NCBI RefSeq assembly: GCF_004010095.1
Contig: NZ_RRYD01000006.1
Location: 38,766-102,765 of the forward strand
Source: Lacticaseibacillus hulanensis
Lineage (GTDB): Bacteria > Bacillota > Bacilli > Lactobacillales > Lactobacillaceae
Reading direction: 5' to 3'
Length of the DNA: 64,000 nucleotides
Part shown: in pieces, positions 34,493 through 42,390 of the stretch
How positions within the stretch are numbered: the stretch's first letter is position 1
How the letters are laid out: each line of letters starts with the position of its first letter
Position numbers and translations under genes: made by a program
Notes under the pieces: generated by a model
Databases searched by the model: none
What the model was told of the DNA's origin: nothing
What the model saw: only the letters and a program-made list of their open reading frames with translations

Positions 34493-36008
34493 TATGCCTT
34501 ACCCCCCGCTTGTTTGGAACCGCCTTTAGTGTCAACTCAAATCCCTGGGGCAGTCGGTAGGAGAACTGCTCACCGGCGCAATCTAACACAATTGGGCCCC
34601 CACCTAACGCAGTCGCTGCCACCACGGGCCGACCAAACACGGCAAAGGCGCCGTACTTACTGTATTTAACTGCTGCGTACAATCGCACCGCCTCATCTCT
34701 TGCTCTGGTGGTAGTGAAAGTGACGTTTTGATTAATGACCACGTGATTGGCATCTGGCATTAGTTGTTGCCTGAATTCTTTAAACGCCGCCTGCATTTTG
34801 TTTGCTGTAATCGTCGTCGCAACAACCGGTGGATTATCCGCTTCAGTAGCAGCTGTTCGCACGGTCGCCGTTGCATGATATTCGACGAAGCCAATATCTG
34901 CCGCATGCAATAAATCAGACTTGTTTTCAACATCGCGGTCATACGGTAAATGGCGCGGAATTGCCACTGGGATTTTGATTGACTGATAATGCCGCAAAAG
35001 ATGATCGATCTCGTTAGTTAATGCCTTAACGTCGACGCTCTGTTGCTGTGCGTGCTCGTACTCATCCCCCAGCATCTGGAGAGCCCCATCGATGGTTTGA
35101 TACAGGGCAAAAAACGAATCCATGCTTCGGTCAATGACATTCGTGACGCCGACGAAGCTGTCAGCAAGCCGCCGCAACTGCCTGGTGACATACTCCTGCA
35201 CTTGCTGGCCGCGCAAAACCAGCGACTGTTCATCACTGGTGGCCTTGTCGGCATTAAGGTCGTCACTGCCTTGCTGTGAACGCGCAACCGCCTCAATGAA
35301 TCTGTCGTTGTAGGCAAGCGAGTCCAAAATGTTGCCGCGCTCAATCATCTTGCCGTACGCTGGAATTGCCTTATCCATGAGCATCGAGCGCAGTTGCTTA
35401 GCTGCGATTCCCTCATGGTTGAAGGCCAGGTTCGTGGTGAGGCTGGCCAAATCATCATCCAGTTTGTGCATGCCCTTCATCACATCATCAAAATTGGCGA
35501 CCATATCCCGAAAGTTATTAAACAAGCGGGTCGTCGTGTCTGACAGGTCTGCCGCCTGCAGTTTGGCCAGGTTGGTACAAAAATCGCCAATGCGCAGAGT
35601 ATTTGCCGTAACCGTGGTGTCCGCGTCAACCACTTGCTGCATCGCCCGCATGTATTCAATGCCGGCGCTGGTAATCCGGTAAACATCTCTGTTCACCCGC
35701 GTCCGTTTGCCAGAAGTCGTAAACACCCGCACGCGGCGAAAATTAACTGTCACCAAATCCGTCTCGTCAACTAAAACATGCATGATTTTAATCAACGCAC
35801 CCTTACCCACTGGCTCTTCCGCTGATTGTTGATCCAAGTACTCTGAATTGTACCGCCGCATAATGTAGTCGAACGTCGACGCCTCGTTACTTGTTGCGCT
35901 GTCACGGTACAGCATCGTCAGAATCGACCACCCAGCAAGCGGGTGGTTCATGTTATTTCCTAGCCCAACACCGAGCAATAATTTTCGCAATTTGGTTGCG
36001 TACTGCAT
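34470..36008 (-). CDS. jetA: Wadjet subunit JetA (MksF/kleisin-type)
   Basis: This is the first gene of the four-gene Wadjet operon. The 512-aa protein has an N-terminal winged-helix region (LAGWSILTMLYRDSA), a mostly helical middle and an acidic coiled segment, as in MksF/JetA kleisins that bridge the SMC heads. The ATG follows AGGAGG at 8 bases. An extended -10 promoter lies just upstream. Together with jetB, jetC and jetD it forms a complete system that blocks plasmid establishment. Confidence 0.85.
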   Translation of the reverse strand: MQYATKLRKLLLGVGLGNNMNHPLAGWSILTMLYRDSATSNEASTFDYIMRRYNSEYLDQQSAEEPVGKGALIKIMHVLVDETDLVTVNFRRVRVFTTSGKRTRVNRDVYRITSAGIEYMRAMQQVVDADTTVTANTLRIGDFCTNLAKLQAADLSDTTTRLFNNFRDMVANFDDVMKGMHKLDDDLASLTTNLAFNHEGIAAKQLRSMLMDKAIPAYGKMIERGNILDSLAYNDRFIEAVARSQQGSDDLNADKATSDEQSLVLRGQQVQEYVTRQLRRLADSFVGVTNVIDRSMDSFFALYQTIDGALQMLGDEYEHAQQQSVDVKALTNEIDHLLRHYQSIKIPVAIPRHLPYDRDVENKSDLLHAADIGFVEYHATATVRTAATEADNPPVVATTITANKMQAAFKEFRQQLMPDANHVVINQNVTFTTTRARDEAVRLYAAVKYSKYGAFAVFGRPVVAATALGGGPIVLDCAGEQFSYRLPQGFELTLKAVPNKRGVRHSGTTNEG

Positions 36009-36039
36009 TGCGGCACCTCCTAATTAAAGACTTGGGTTC

Positions 36040-36048
36040 AGTATACCA
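36040..36048 (-). promoter_or_regulatory. Extended -10 promoter of jetABCD
   Basis: TTGGTATACT on the minus strand gives an extended -10 (TGnTATACT) about 32 bases upstream of the jetA ATG. No clear -35 is seen, which fits an extended -10 promoter. Confidence 0.5.
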
Positions 36049-36100
36049 AACACATGGAAAGCGGTGTCGTGGTGCGGAAATATTTGGCCCGCTTTTTTGG

Positions 36101-36301
36101 TTAACTAGTAGTTAAAGCATGCTCGCCGAAGCTTTTCCACTCCTCTTTCTGCATGTTGCCGACAGTTTGCGCCTCAGCAGCTGTCGTAAACCTGTTGCCA
36201 TCGAAAAACGGCCCCGCGCCGGATGCCAGGATGGCGGTCGGAAACTGGACACCGTGGTAATAGCAGTAACGCACGTAGATGTACCCGCTGTCACCAGCCA
36301 C
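36101..36301 (-). CDS. Possible 66-aa ORF or gene fragment
   Basis: A GTG-started frame (VAGDSGYIYVRYCYYHG...) lies between the dehydrogenase terminator and jetA. It has protein-like composition but no ribosome site, and its start sits right after a terminator. It may be a fragment of a lost gene. No family is recognised. Confidence 0.25.
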   Translation of the reverse strand: MAGDSGYIYVRYCYYHGVQFPTAILASGAGPFFDGNRFTTAAEAQTVGNMQKEEWKSFGEHALTTS

Positions 36302-36302
36302 A

Positions 36303-36333
36303 CAAAAAGGCGCCGACCATCCGTCAACGCCCC
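36303..36333 (-). terminator. Terminator of the symporter-dehydrogenase operon
   Basis: On the minus strand GGCGTTGAC-GGAT-GGTCGGCGCC forms an interrupted stem followed by TTTTTGTG, 17 bases past the dehydrogenase stop. Confidence 0.7.
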
Positions 36334-36349
36334 TTTACTTCTATCTGGT

Positions 36350-37285
36350 TTACACCCGGTTAACCGGATGCTCCGGCTTTTGCCCCGACAGCACCCGGTC
36401 GATTTCCTGCGCCGCAATCAGCGCCATCTGCCGGTTGGCTTCCTCTGTGTTGGCCCCGACGTGCGGGGTGAGCACAACGTTCGGTAGCTTCAGCAACGGT
36501 GAATCCGCGGGCAGTGGTTCCTGCTCGAAGACATCAAGCGCGGCACCGCCAATCTGGTGGCTGGTCAGCGCACTGATGAGTGCCTGCTCGTCGACGATGG
36601 TGCCGCGGGCTAGGTTGACCAGTCCGGCAGTCGGCTGCATGAGCGCGAACTCGTGTGCCCCAACCACGTGCCGCGTCTCGGCATTGGCGGCTAGGTGCAG
36701 CGAAATGAAATCGGACTTGCTAAATAACTCATCCCAGTCAACAAAAGTTCCGTCCGTGGATTCCCGCGGCGTCCGGTTGTAAATCAAAACGGACACGCCC
36801 AGGCTGTGCAGCATCTTGGCGACCTCCCGCCCAACGGCTCCGTACCCGACAATGCCGACGGTGGCCGACGTCAGGTCGCGGCCGAGCAGCTTGTACGCGC
36901 CGCCCCAGTCGTTCGCCCGGGTCTTGCGGTCAACCTGCGGGAAGTTCCGCGCCAGCAGCAACATGTCCATCAGCGCCATCTCGGCCACACTATGCGCGTT
37001 GGCACCCGGCGTGTTGGTCACCCACACGCCGCGGTCAGCCGCGTAATTCACGTCAATGTTATCGTAGCCGACCCCACGCCGCGCCAGGATTTTGAGCTTA
37101 GGCATTTGGTCATAAATGGTGTTGGGCAGCTTCTTGCTAATCATCATCACCGCCGCAGCATCTGGCGCCAGCTGCAAGATTTCGTCCGGCCCCGGATTCG
37201 GGCACGTCAATACCTCGTAGCCGTGCTTGGCCAGATAATGATCCGTCAATTCATCCGCAACAGTTGGGACAATCACCTTTTGCAT
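36350..37285 (-). CDS. D-isomer-specific 2-hydroxyacid dehydrogenase
   Basis: This 311-aa NAD-dependent dehydrogenase has the Rossmann loop VGIVGYGAVGREVA (about 138-151), catalytic Arg in LVNLARGTIVDE, Glu in ALDVFEQEPL and His in LTPHVGANT (about 276). It belongs to the SerA/glyoxylate reductase-like group that interconverts 2-keto and 2-hydroxy acids; substrate not fixed. It lies 28 bases after the dicarboxylate symporter on the same strand, so it may act on an imported acid. The ATG follows GGAGGAAG. Confidence 0.88.
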   Translation of the reverse strand: MQKVIVPTVADELTDHYLAKHGYEVLTCPNPGPDEILQLAPDAAAVMMISKKLPNTIYDQMPKLKILARRGVGYDNIDVNYAADRGVWVTNTPGANAHSVAEMALMDMLLLARNFPQVDRKTRANDWGGAYKLLGRDLTSATVGIVGYGAVGREVAKMLHSLGVSVLIYNRTPRESTDGTFVDWDELFSKSDFISLHLAANAETRHVVGAHEFALMQPTAGLVNLARGTIVDEQALISALTSHQIGGAALDVFEQEPLPADSPLLKLPNVVLTPHVGANTEEANRQMALIAAQEIDRVLSGQKPEHPVNRV

Positions 37286-37313
37286 TGTTTACTTCCTCCA
37301 AACTAACGCGACA

Positions 37314-38621
37314 TTAATCCCCATGGGTGGCAACGGCCGCGCCGCCATTGTGCAGCTGCGCGAGGTAGGCCTCCGCCTTGGCCTCGTCGAATTCGCCCTC
37401 GGACTTGGCGACCACGATGGATGCCAGTGAGTTCCCGAAGACGTTCACCGCGGTGCGGCCCATGTCGATGATGCGGTCAACCCCGGCGATGAACGCCAGC
37501 CCGGCAGTCGGCACGCCAATCGTGGACATGGTTGCCAGCAGCACAACGAACACGGCCCCGGTAACACCCGCGGTCCCCTTGGAGGTGATCATCAGGACGA
37601 GCACGAGTGAAATTTGGGCGCCGATGCTCAGGTTGATGTTGTACGCCTGGGCGAGGAACAGCGCCGCCAGTGATTCGTAAATCGCCGCGCCATCAAGGTT
37701 GAACGAGTAGCCGGTGGGAATGACGAAGGAGGTCATGCTGCGGCTAACCCCGAAGCGTTCCATCTTGTCCATCAGCCGCGGCAGAACGGTTTCGGAACTG
37801 GAAGTCGAAAACGCGAGGACGACCTCATCCTTCACCACGCGGAAGACGTTGCTAATCCGCAGACCGAAGATGCGCGCCACGATTCCGAGCACCACCACAA
37901 TCAGCAGGGCAAAGGCGGCGTAGGCCAGGAAGATAAAGTAAGCAAGTGGCTTCAGTGCACCCAGCCCCATTTGGGCAATGGTGGAACCAATCAGGGCACA
38001 CACGCCGATTGGGGCGGTCTTCATGACCCAGTTGGTCACCTTGAACATGACTTTGGAAACGGCATCGAGAAAATCAATGATAATCTTCCCCTTTTCGCCC
38101 AGTGCCGCGGTCCCGAGGCCGAACATGACGCAGAAGAAAATAATCGGCATCATGTTGCCGGCGTTCAGCGAGGCGAAGATGTTGGTCGGGATAATCCCCA
38201 TCAGCAGGTTCCACATCCCGCCGTCCTTGGCCACGGTCTTGGCGCTGGCAACGTACTGGCTGATGTCCGTTGCCTTCAGTGCGTGAATGTCAACCAGCGT
38301 ACCGGGGTGGAAGATGTTACCAATAATCAGCCCCAGAATGATGGCGATGGTCGTGATGATCTCGAAGTAAACCAGGGTTTTGACCCCGACGCGCCCGAGC
38401 TTTTTCACGTCGCCCATCCCCGCAATCCCCACGGTGAGACAGGTCACCACGATTGGCAGGACAATCATTTGAATCAGGTTAATGAACATCGTCCCAATAT
38501 TGGCCATGGCCGTAATTGCGGTCTGGTTCTGGTAGAATACAGTGCCCAGGATGACCCCGAGCACCAGGCCGATGGCGATTTGCCAGCTTTGCGAAAGATG
38601 CCACTTTTTATGTGCTTCCAT
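37314..38621 (-). CDS. Dicarboxylate/amino acid:cation symporter (DAACS family)
   Basis: This 435-aa membrane protein with about 8 transmembrane helices and two re-entrant loops carries the family motifs AFSTSSSETVLP and PTGYSFNLDGAAIY (about 300) and a conserved region near FIAGVDRIIDMGRTAVNVFGN that holds the substrate Asp/Arg/Asn residues. It imports glutamate, aspartate or C4-dicarboxylates with Na+ or H+. It is the first gene of a two-gene unit with the 2-hydroxyacid dehydrogenase. The ATG follows TAGGAGAC. Confidence 0.92.
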   Translation of the reverse strand: MEAHKKWHLSQSWQIAIGLVLGVILGTVFYQNQTAITAMANIGTMFINLIQMIVLPIVVTCLTVGIAGMGDVKKLGRVGVKTLVYFEIITTIAIILGLIIGNIFHPGTLVDIHALKATDISQYVASAKTVAKDGGMWNLLMGIIPTNIFASLNAGNMMPIIFFCVMFGLGTAALGEKGKIIIDFLDAVSKVMFKVTNWVMKTAPIGVCALIGSTIAQMGLGALKPLAYFIFLAYAAFALLIVVVLGIVARIFGLRISNVFRVVKDEVVLAFSTSSSETVLPRLMDKMERFGVSRSMTSFVIPTGYSFNLDGAAIYESLAALFLAQAYNINLSIGAQISLVLVLMITSKGTAGVTGAVFVVLLATMSTIGVPTAGLAFIAGVDRIIDMGRTAVNVFGNSLASIVVAKSEGEFDEAKAEAYLAQLHNGGAAVATHGD

Positions 38622-38794
38622 TATTATTTGTCTCCTAACGTGAAAATGCTAACTTACACAGTTAACCACCCAAATTTGACGAAAATGTGAACTTTAGAAG
38701 ATTAAGCTCATGAAAACGCCATCAACAGCGTTACTCCCCGAAATAAGCTACGTTCAACCCGGGCAAACCGCGGCCGGGCAAGCTCACGGCACAC

Positions 38795-38833
38795 AAAAAG
38801 GGGCGACCCGTTACGCTTGGCAGGCCGCCCCTT
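38795..38833 (-). terminator. Terminator after the solute-binding protein gene
   Basis: On the minus strand GGGGCGGCCTGCC...GGGTCGCCCC pairs and runs into TTTTTGTG. It lies about 130 bases past the stop, with no permease or ATPase gene before it. Confidence 0.75.
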
Positions 38834-38963
38834 ACTCATTCTTGTACCGTTCGTACACGTCATTTTACCACCATTAGCGCCAGAAACCAATCTGAAAACG
38901 GCGTAACCACAGCGCTTTGTGGGCCTTTTTTGCGGTACTTGTGTAAAAAGTTCGCAGGGAGCG

Positions 38964-39920
38964 TTATTTCAGCACGTCCGCGCTCACCCCGAAGAACTGC
39001 ATCCGCTTCTTGTTCATCACCAGGTGAATCTTGGCGGGACCTTCAACTGGGATGTCCTGAACCTTCTTGCCCTTCAGCACCTTGATGGCCATGTCGGCGG
39101 TCTGCTTGCCGATGTCCTCGAAGTTCGCCCCCTTGGTGGCCACGCCCGCGAACTGAATCATCGTTGGGTCCGTGTTCACAACCGGCGTCTTGGTTTCGGT
39201 TGAGACCTTACCAATCGTGTTCATCCCGACAGCCGCCACGTGGTCGTTCGGAATGAAGAAGGCGTCTGACTTCTTGGCCAGAGCCCGCGCCGTTGCTTCA
39301 ACGTCGGAAGCGTTCGCCACCGTCATCTCAACCGGCGTCATTCCCAGTTGCTTCATCGCCTTGCGTGCGAGCTTGACGATGGCCAGGGCGTTGGGTTCGC
39401 CGGCGTCGTACATCATGCCGATTTTCTTAGCTTTGGGGAACATCTTGTGCAGCAGTTCAAGCTGCATCTTGACGTTGACGAGGACGGTGACCCCAGTCGC
39501 GTTCTGGTTCGGGTGCAACAGGTTCGCCTTCGTAATCAAGCCGGCCGCAACGGGGTCGGTGATGGCGGAGAACAGTAGTGGCGTCTCGTTGCCGGCTTTT
39601 TCCATGGCCTGAGCCGCCGCGGAACCAATGGCGATGTTCACGTTGTTGCCCATGCTGGTCAGTTGGTGGCTCATCTGGTTCAGGTTCGTCTGGTCCCCCT
39701 GGCCATTCAGCACCTTAATCTTGGCCTTGGTGTACCCCTTGGCCTGCAGTTCCTCGACGATACCCTTCTTGGTGTCATCGAGTGCGGCCTGATCGACCTG
39801 CTGCAAAATCCCGATTTTAACGGTCTGGCTGCTGCCTTCCTTGGCATCAGCCTGTTTCCCGCAGGCTGCAAGTAGCAAGGCAGATGCGACGGCGGCGATG
39901 GTGAACAAAGATTTTTTCAT
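38964..39920 (-). CDS. ABC solute-binding lipoprotein of the TrpX type
   Basis: This 318-aa lipoprotein starts at the ATG at 39920 (TTGGAGG before it; longer in-frame starts run into the leader hairpins). It has a signal peptide with lipobox LLAAC (about 15-19) and the two-lobe fold of the TrpX/ABC_sub_bind family (VKIGILQQVDQAAL, VNIAIGSAAAQAMEKAG, KIGMMYDAGEPNA). Family members bind aromatic or other amino acids for ABC import. Permease and ATPase genes normally follow, but here a terminator and an unrelated operon follow. A tyrosine-rich leader peptide and tandem terminators precede it, so regulation by tyrosine supply is inferred, and tyrosine or a related compound is a candidate ligand. 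Confidence 0.85.
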   Translation of the reverse strand: MKKSLFTIAAVASALLLAACGKQADAKEGSSQTVKIGILQQVDQAALDDTKKGIVEELQAKGYTKAKIKVLNGQGDQTNLNQMSHQLTSMGNNVNIAIGSAAAQAMEKAGNETPLLFSAITDPVAAGLITKANLLHPNQNATGVTVLVNVKMQLELLHKMFPKAKKIGMMYDAGEPNALAIVKLARKAMKQLGMTPVEMTVANASDVEATARALAKKSDAFFIPNDHVAAVGMNTIGKVSTETKTPVVNTDPTMIQFAGVATKGANFEDIGKQTADMAIKVLKGKKVQDIPVEGPAKIHLVMNKKRMQFFGVSADVLK

Positions 39921-39953
39921 AATTTTTCCTCCAAGAATGAATGCGTGATTAGA

Positions 39954-39991
39954 ATAAAAACAGCCATGGCGAGAATCACTCACCATGGCTG
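39954..39991 (-). terminator. Leader terminator T2 of the solute-binding protein gene
   Basis: On the minus strand CAGCCATGG and CCATGGCTG form a 9-bp perfect stem with a 13-base loop, followed by TTTTTATT. It lies between T1 and the ribosome site of the gene. Confidence 0.8.
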
Positions 39992-40008
39992 GCCACATTC
40001 TTTCTGAC

Positions 40009-40048
40009 GAAAAAATACCACATGTGAGTAATTCCCCCATGTGGTATT
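40009..40048 (-). terminator. Leader terminator T1 (attenuator)
   Basis: On the minus strand AATACCACATG and CATGTGGTATT form an 11-bp perfect stem followed by TTTTTTCG. Its 5' arm (CCACATGG) can instead pair with the CCATGTGG of the hairpin just upstream, which would give an antiterminator. Confidence 0.82.
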
Positions 40049-40080
40049 GATGATTGCAGATTGCATATCAATCAAACGGC

Positions 40081-40114
40081 CACATGGATGCGAGCGTCGG
40101 CCCGCACCCATGTG
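40081..40114 (-). promoter_or_regulatory. Leader hairpin downstream of the Tyr-rich peptide
   Basis: CACATGGGTGCGGGC and GCTCGCATCCATGTG form a 15-bp stem with two mismatches and a 4-base loop, starting 8 bases after the leader stop codon. Its 3' arm is complementary to the 5' arm of T1, as expected of a switch between exclusive RNA structures. Confidence 0.7.
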
Positions 40115-40122
40115 CAAGCCCA

Positions 40123-40179
40123 CTATCCGTAATAGCCGTAGTAATAATTGTTCAGCTGTGTCGAAATTCGTTTGTTCAT
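40123..40179 (-). CDS. Tyrosine-rich 18-aa leader peptide
   Basis: The ATG at 40179 has a GACAGGAGTG ribosome site. The peptide MNKRISTQLNNYYYGYYG has five Tyr in seven residues just before its TAG stop. It is too short for gene finders. Position (between a strong promoter and tandem terminators) and composition match the leader peptides that sense a charged tRNA by ribosome stalling. Tyrosine is the inferred signal. Confidence 0.72.
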   Translation of the reverse strand: MNKRISTQLNNYYYGYYG

Positions 40180-40211
40180 AATTTAACACTCCTGTCGTGG
40201 GTATGCAGTGA

Positions 40212-40240
40212 ACTATACGCCGGTAAATTATAAACGTCAA
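40212..40240 (-). promoter_or_regulatory. Promoter of the Tyr-leader/solute-binding protein unit
   Basis: TTGACG (40235-40240) and TATAGT (40212-40217) on the minus strand are exactly 17 bases apart, a near-consensus promoter about 33 bases upstream of the leader peptide ATG. Confidence 0.8.
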
Positions 40241-40304
40241 CTACTTTTTTAATTTTTATTTCACCGTATTCTTCTTTTACGCAAATTTGCGCAATCTATT
40301 AGCC

Positions 40305-41054
40305 TTAATCCGCCGCGCTGGCGACCAGCCCCCGCCTGAATTCGCTGCGCACCGCATCATCACGGTCGTAGATGGCAAAGACCACCTGATCAAAGGCGCC
40401 GTTGAACTCACTGCGCCGTAATTGCCGCCCGAAGATTGCGCCGACTGGGGCCACCGGGTTACCAAACACGCCCGTGCCGAACGCACCCAGAATCAACTTG
40501 CGCGCGCCGTTTGCCTTGAACGCGCGCAGTGTCTGGCTCACCTTCACCTCAATGTCACGCAGGCAGACATCTTCGGTGAGGTCCGGCCACGCCCGCCGGT
40601 TCGGTGCCGCAATCGTCATCACGTCCACATAATGCGGCTCGAGTCGCCGGCCACCCTGGTCAAACACTTGCCGGCAGTGGCGCGTGTAGATGCCCGCCGG
40701 CGAGTACAGTCCATCGTTCGGGTGAGCCTGGTTCGCAGCGTACCAGCTCTGAAACTTGCGCAACTCCGGCAGCAGGTACGTGCACTTGGCGATGCTTTCT
40801 TCTTGCGCCCTAGCGCCGTATTCGACGCCGCCACCCGGGTTAGTCGGACTGGCGAAGTTCATCACGCCGACGCGGCCCTGCCAGCGCGCCATTGCCGCCA
40901 CCACGTCCAGATTTTCGACCGTCCAGTTCGCGCTTGGTGTGTTCCCCAGCGCCGGCGTTTCCGGCAGCCGCTTAGCGATGAGGAAGCTGTCCGGCTTATC
41001 CGCATCCGTTTGGTACGCCGCCAGACTCGCCTTCAGCATTGTCACCTGATCCAA
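40305..41054 (-). CDS. TIGR02452-type bacterial poly(ADP-ribose) glycohydrolase-like protein
   Basis: This 249-aa protein has the microbial PARG signature: VGVMNFASPTNPGGGVEYGA followed by RAQEESIAKCTYL (about 62-95), with the GGG loop and QEE catalytic glutamates. The macrodomain-like C-terminus has LILGAFGTGVFGNP. Such enzymes remove ADP-ribose from macromolecules. The start is a TTG behind AAGGGGGC, or an ATG five codons later. It is a single gene; its physiological target is unknown. Confidence 0.85.
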   Translation of the reverse strand: MDQVTMLKASLAAYQTDADKPDSFLIAKRLPETPALGNTPSANWTVENLDVVAAMARWQGRVGVMNFASPTNPGGGVEYGARAQEESIAKCTYLLPELRKFQSWYAANQAHPNDGLYSPAGIYTRHCRQVFDQGGRRLEPHYVDVMTIAAPNRRAWPDLTEDVCLRDIEVKVSQTLRAFKANGARKLILGAFGTGVFGNPVAPVGAIFGRQLRRSEFNGAFDQVVFAIYDRDDAVRSEFRRGLVASAAD

Positions 41055-41088
41055 TTGCTATGCCCCCTTTTACAATCAAACCGCCGTC

Positions 41089-41117
41089 AAAAAAAGGGCA
41101 GCCCAAGTGCGCTGCCC
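41089..41117 (-). terminator. Terminator of the rnc-smc-ftsY-lyase operon
   Basis: On the minus strand GGGCAGC-GCACTTG-GGCTGCCC is followed by TTTTTTT, just past the lyase stop codon. Confidence 0.9.
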
Positions 41118-41127
41118 GCAAAACCGG

Positions 41128-42390
41128 TTATTTGTCATCGCTGAAGAACGTGTCTGCCGCCGCACCAATGATGGCGAGCTTGACGTGTGCGTAGGTCAAG
41201 CCACCCTGCAGGTACAGCGTGTATGGTGCACGCAGCGGGCCGTCAGCGGAGAATTCGATGGTCGCACCCTGAACAAAGGAGCCGTCCGCCATGATGACGG
41301 GGTCTTCGTAGCCCGCCATGGTTTCGGGAATTGGGGTCACGAATGAGTCGACCGGCGAGTTGTGCTGGATGGCCTTGGCGAATTTCACCATGTCGTCCGC
41401 ATTACCGAAGTTGACGGTCTGAATCAGGTCGGTGCGTGGTGCGTCCCACTTCGGCGCAACATCCAGGCCGAGCTCTTCAAGCAGGGCCGCCTCGAAGATT
41501 GCCCCCTTGATGGCGTTCCCGGTCGTCTGGGCCGCGATGAAGAAGCCCTGGAACATGTCACCGAGCGCGCCGTAAGTTGCCCCTTCAGCGCCACCCAAAC
41601 CGGGCACGGTGAACCGGTAACTGACCCGTTCGACCAGGTCCTTGCGCCCAACGATGTACCCACCGGTCTTGGCCATGCCACCGCCAGCGTTCTTAAACAA
41701 GCTACCAGCCATGAGGTCCGCGCCAACATCGAGAGGCTCGGTTGTTTCGGACAGTTCACCATACGCGTTGTCGACGAAAATCCAGGTGTCCGGCGCCACT
41801 TCGCGCACGGCCTTAATCATCTCGGCAATCTTGGCCACCGTGAATGAATCACGGGTGGCGTAACCGCGCGAACGCTGGATGGCCACCACGGTGGTCTTCG
41901 GCGTTACGCGCTTCTTGATGGCGTCCAAATCTGCATCCCCGTTTGGCAGCAGGTCAACCCAGTCCACGCCGATGCCGTATTCCTTGGGGCTGCCAATGCC
42001 GTCACCGGTAATCCCGAGGACTTCCTGGAGCGTGTCGTACGGCTCGCCGGTGATGTAAACAATCTCATCCCCAGGGCGCACGAGTCCGAGCAGTGCCACC
42101 CCGATTGCGTGCGTGCCGGAAATCAGCTGGGGGCGCACCAGGGCGTCCTCGCCGCCAAGGACGTCGGCATAAATGGCCTCGAGCTTGTCGCGACCCTCGT
42201 CGTAGTGCCCGTAACCGGTGGAACCGTTCAGGTCACTTTCGGCAACGTTGTGGTCTTGGAATGCCCGCAGTACCTTCGCCTGGTTTTCGAGAATCACATC
42301 ATCCATCTCTGCTAACTTAGGGGCAATCTTCTTGTCCACCCGGTCAACAGCATCCAGCAATTTAGCGTCGTAACTATCACGCCAACTCAT
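41128..42390 (-). CDS. Methionine gamma-lyase family protein (aluminium-resistance-protein type)
   Basis: This 420-aa PLP enzyme of the Cys/Met-metabolism fold type I group is often labelled aluminium resistance protein. It has RPQLISGTHAIGVALLG (about 82-98), FVDNAYGELSET with the PLP Asp, and the Schiff-base Lys in AGSLFKNAGGGMAKTGGY (about 229). The reaction may be thiol-amino-acid lyase; the true substrate is unproved. Its ATG overlaps the ftsY stop (TAATG) with GAGGAGG 8 bases upstream, so it is coupled to ftsY. Confidence 0.9.
   Translation of the reverse strand: MSWRDSYDAKLLDAVDRVDKKIAPKLAEMDDVILENQAKVLRAFQDHNVAESDLNGSTGYGHYDEGRDKLEAIYADVLGGEDALVRPQLISGTHAIGVALLGLVRPGDEIVYITGEPYDTLQEVLGITGDGIGSPKEYGIGVDWVDLLPNGDADLDAIKKRVTPKTTVVAIQRSRGYATRDSFTVAKIAEMIKAVREVAPDTWIFVDNAYGELSETTEPLDVGADLMAGSLFKNAGGGMAKTGGYIVGRKDLVERVSYRFTVPGLGGAEGATYGALGDMFQGFFIAAQTTGNAIKGAIFEAALLEELGLDVAPKWDAPRTDLIQTVNFGNADDMVKFAKAIQHNSPVDSFVTPIPETMAGYEDPVIMADGSFVQGATIEFSADGPLRAPYTLYLQGGLTYAHVKLAIIGAAADTFFSDDK

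Noticed and set aside
36112..36417. 101-aa minus-strand ORF overlapping the dehydrogenase 3' end
   Set aside because: It is Arg/Ser-rich, out of frame with the dehydrogenase, crosses its terminator and has no ribosome site.
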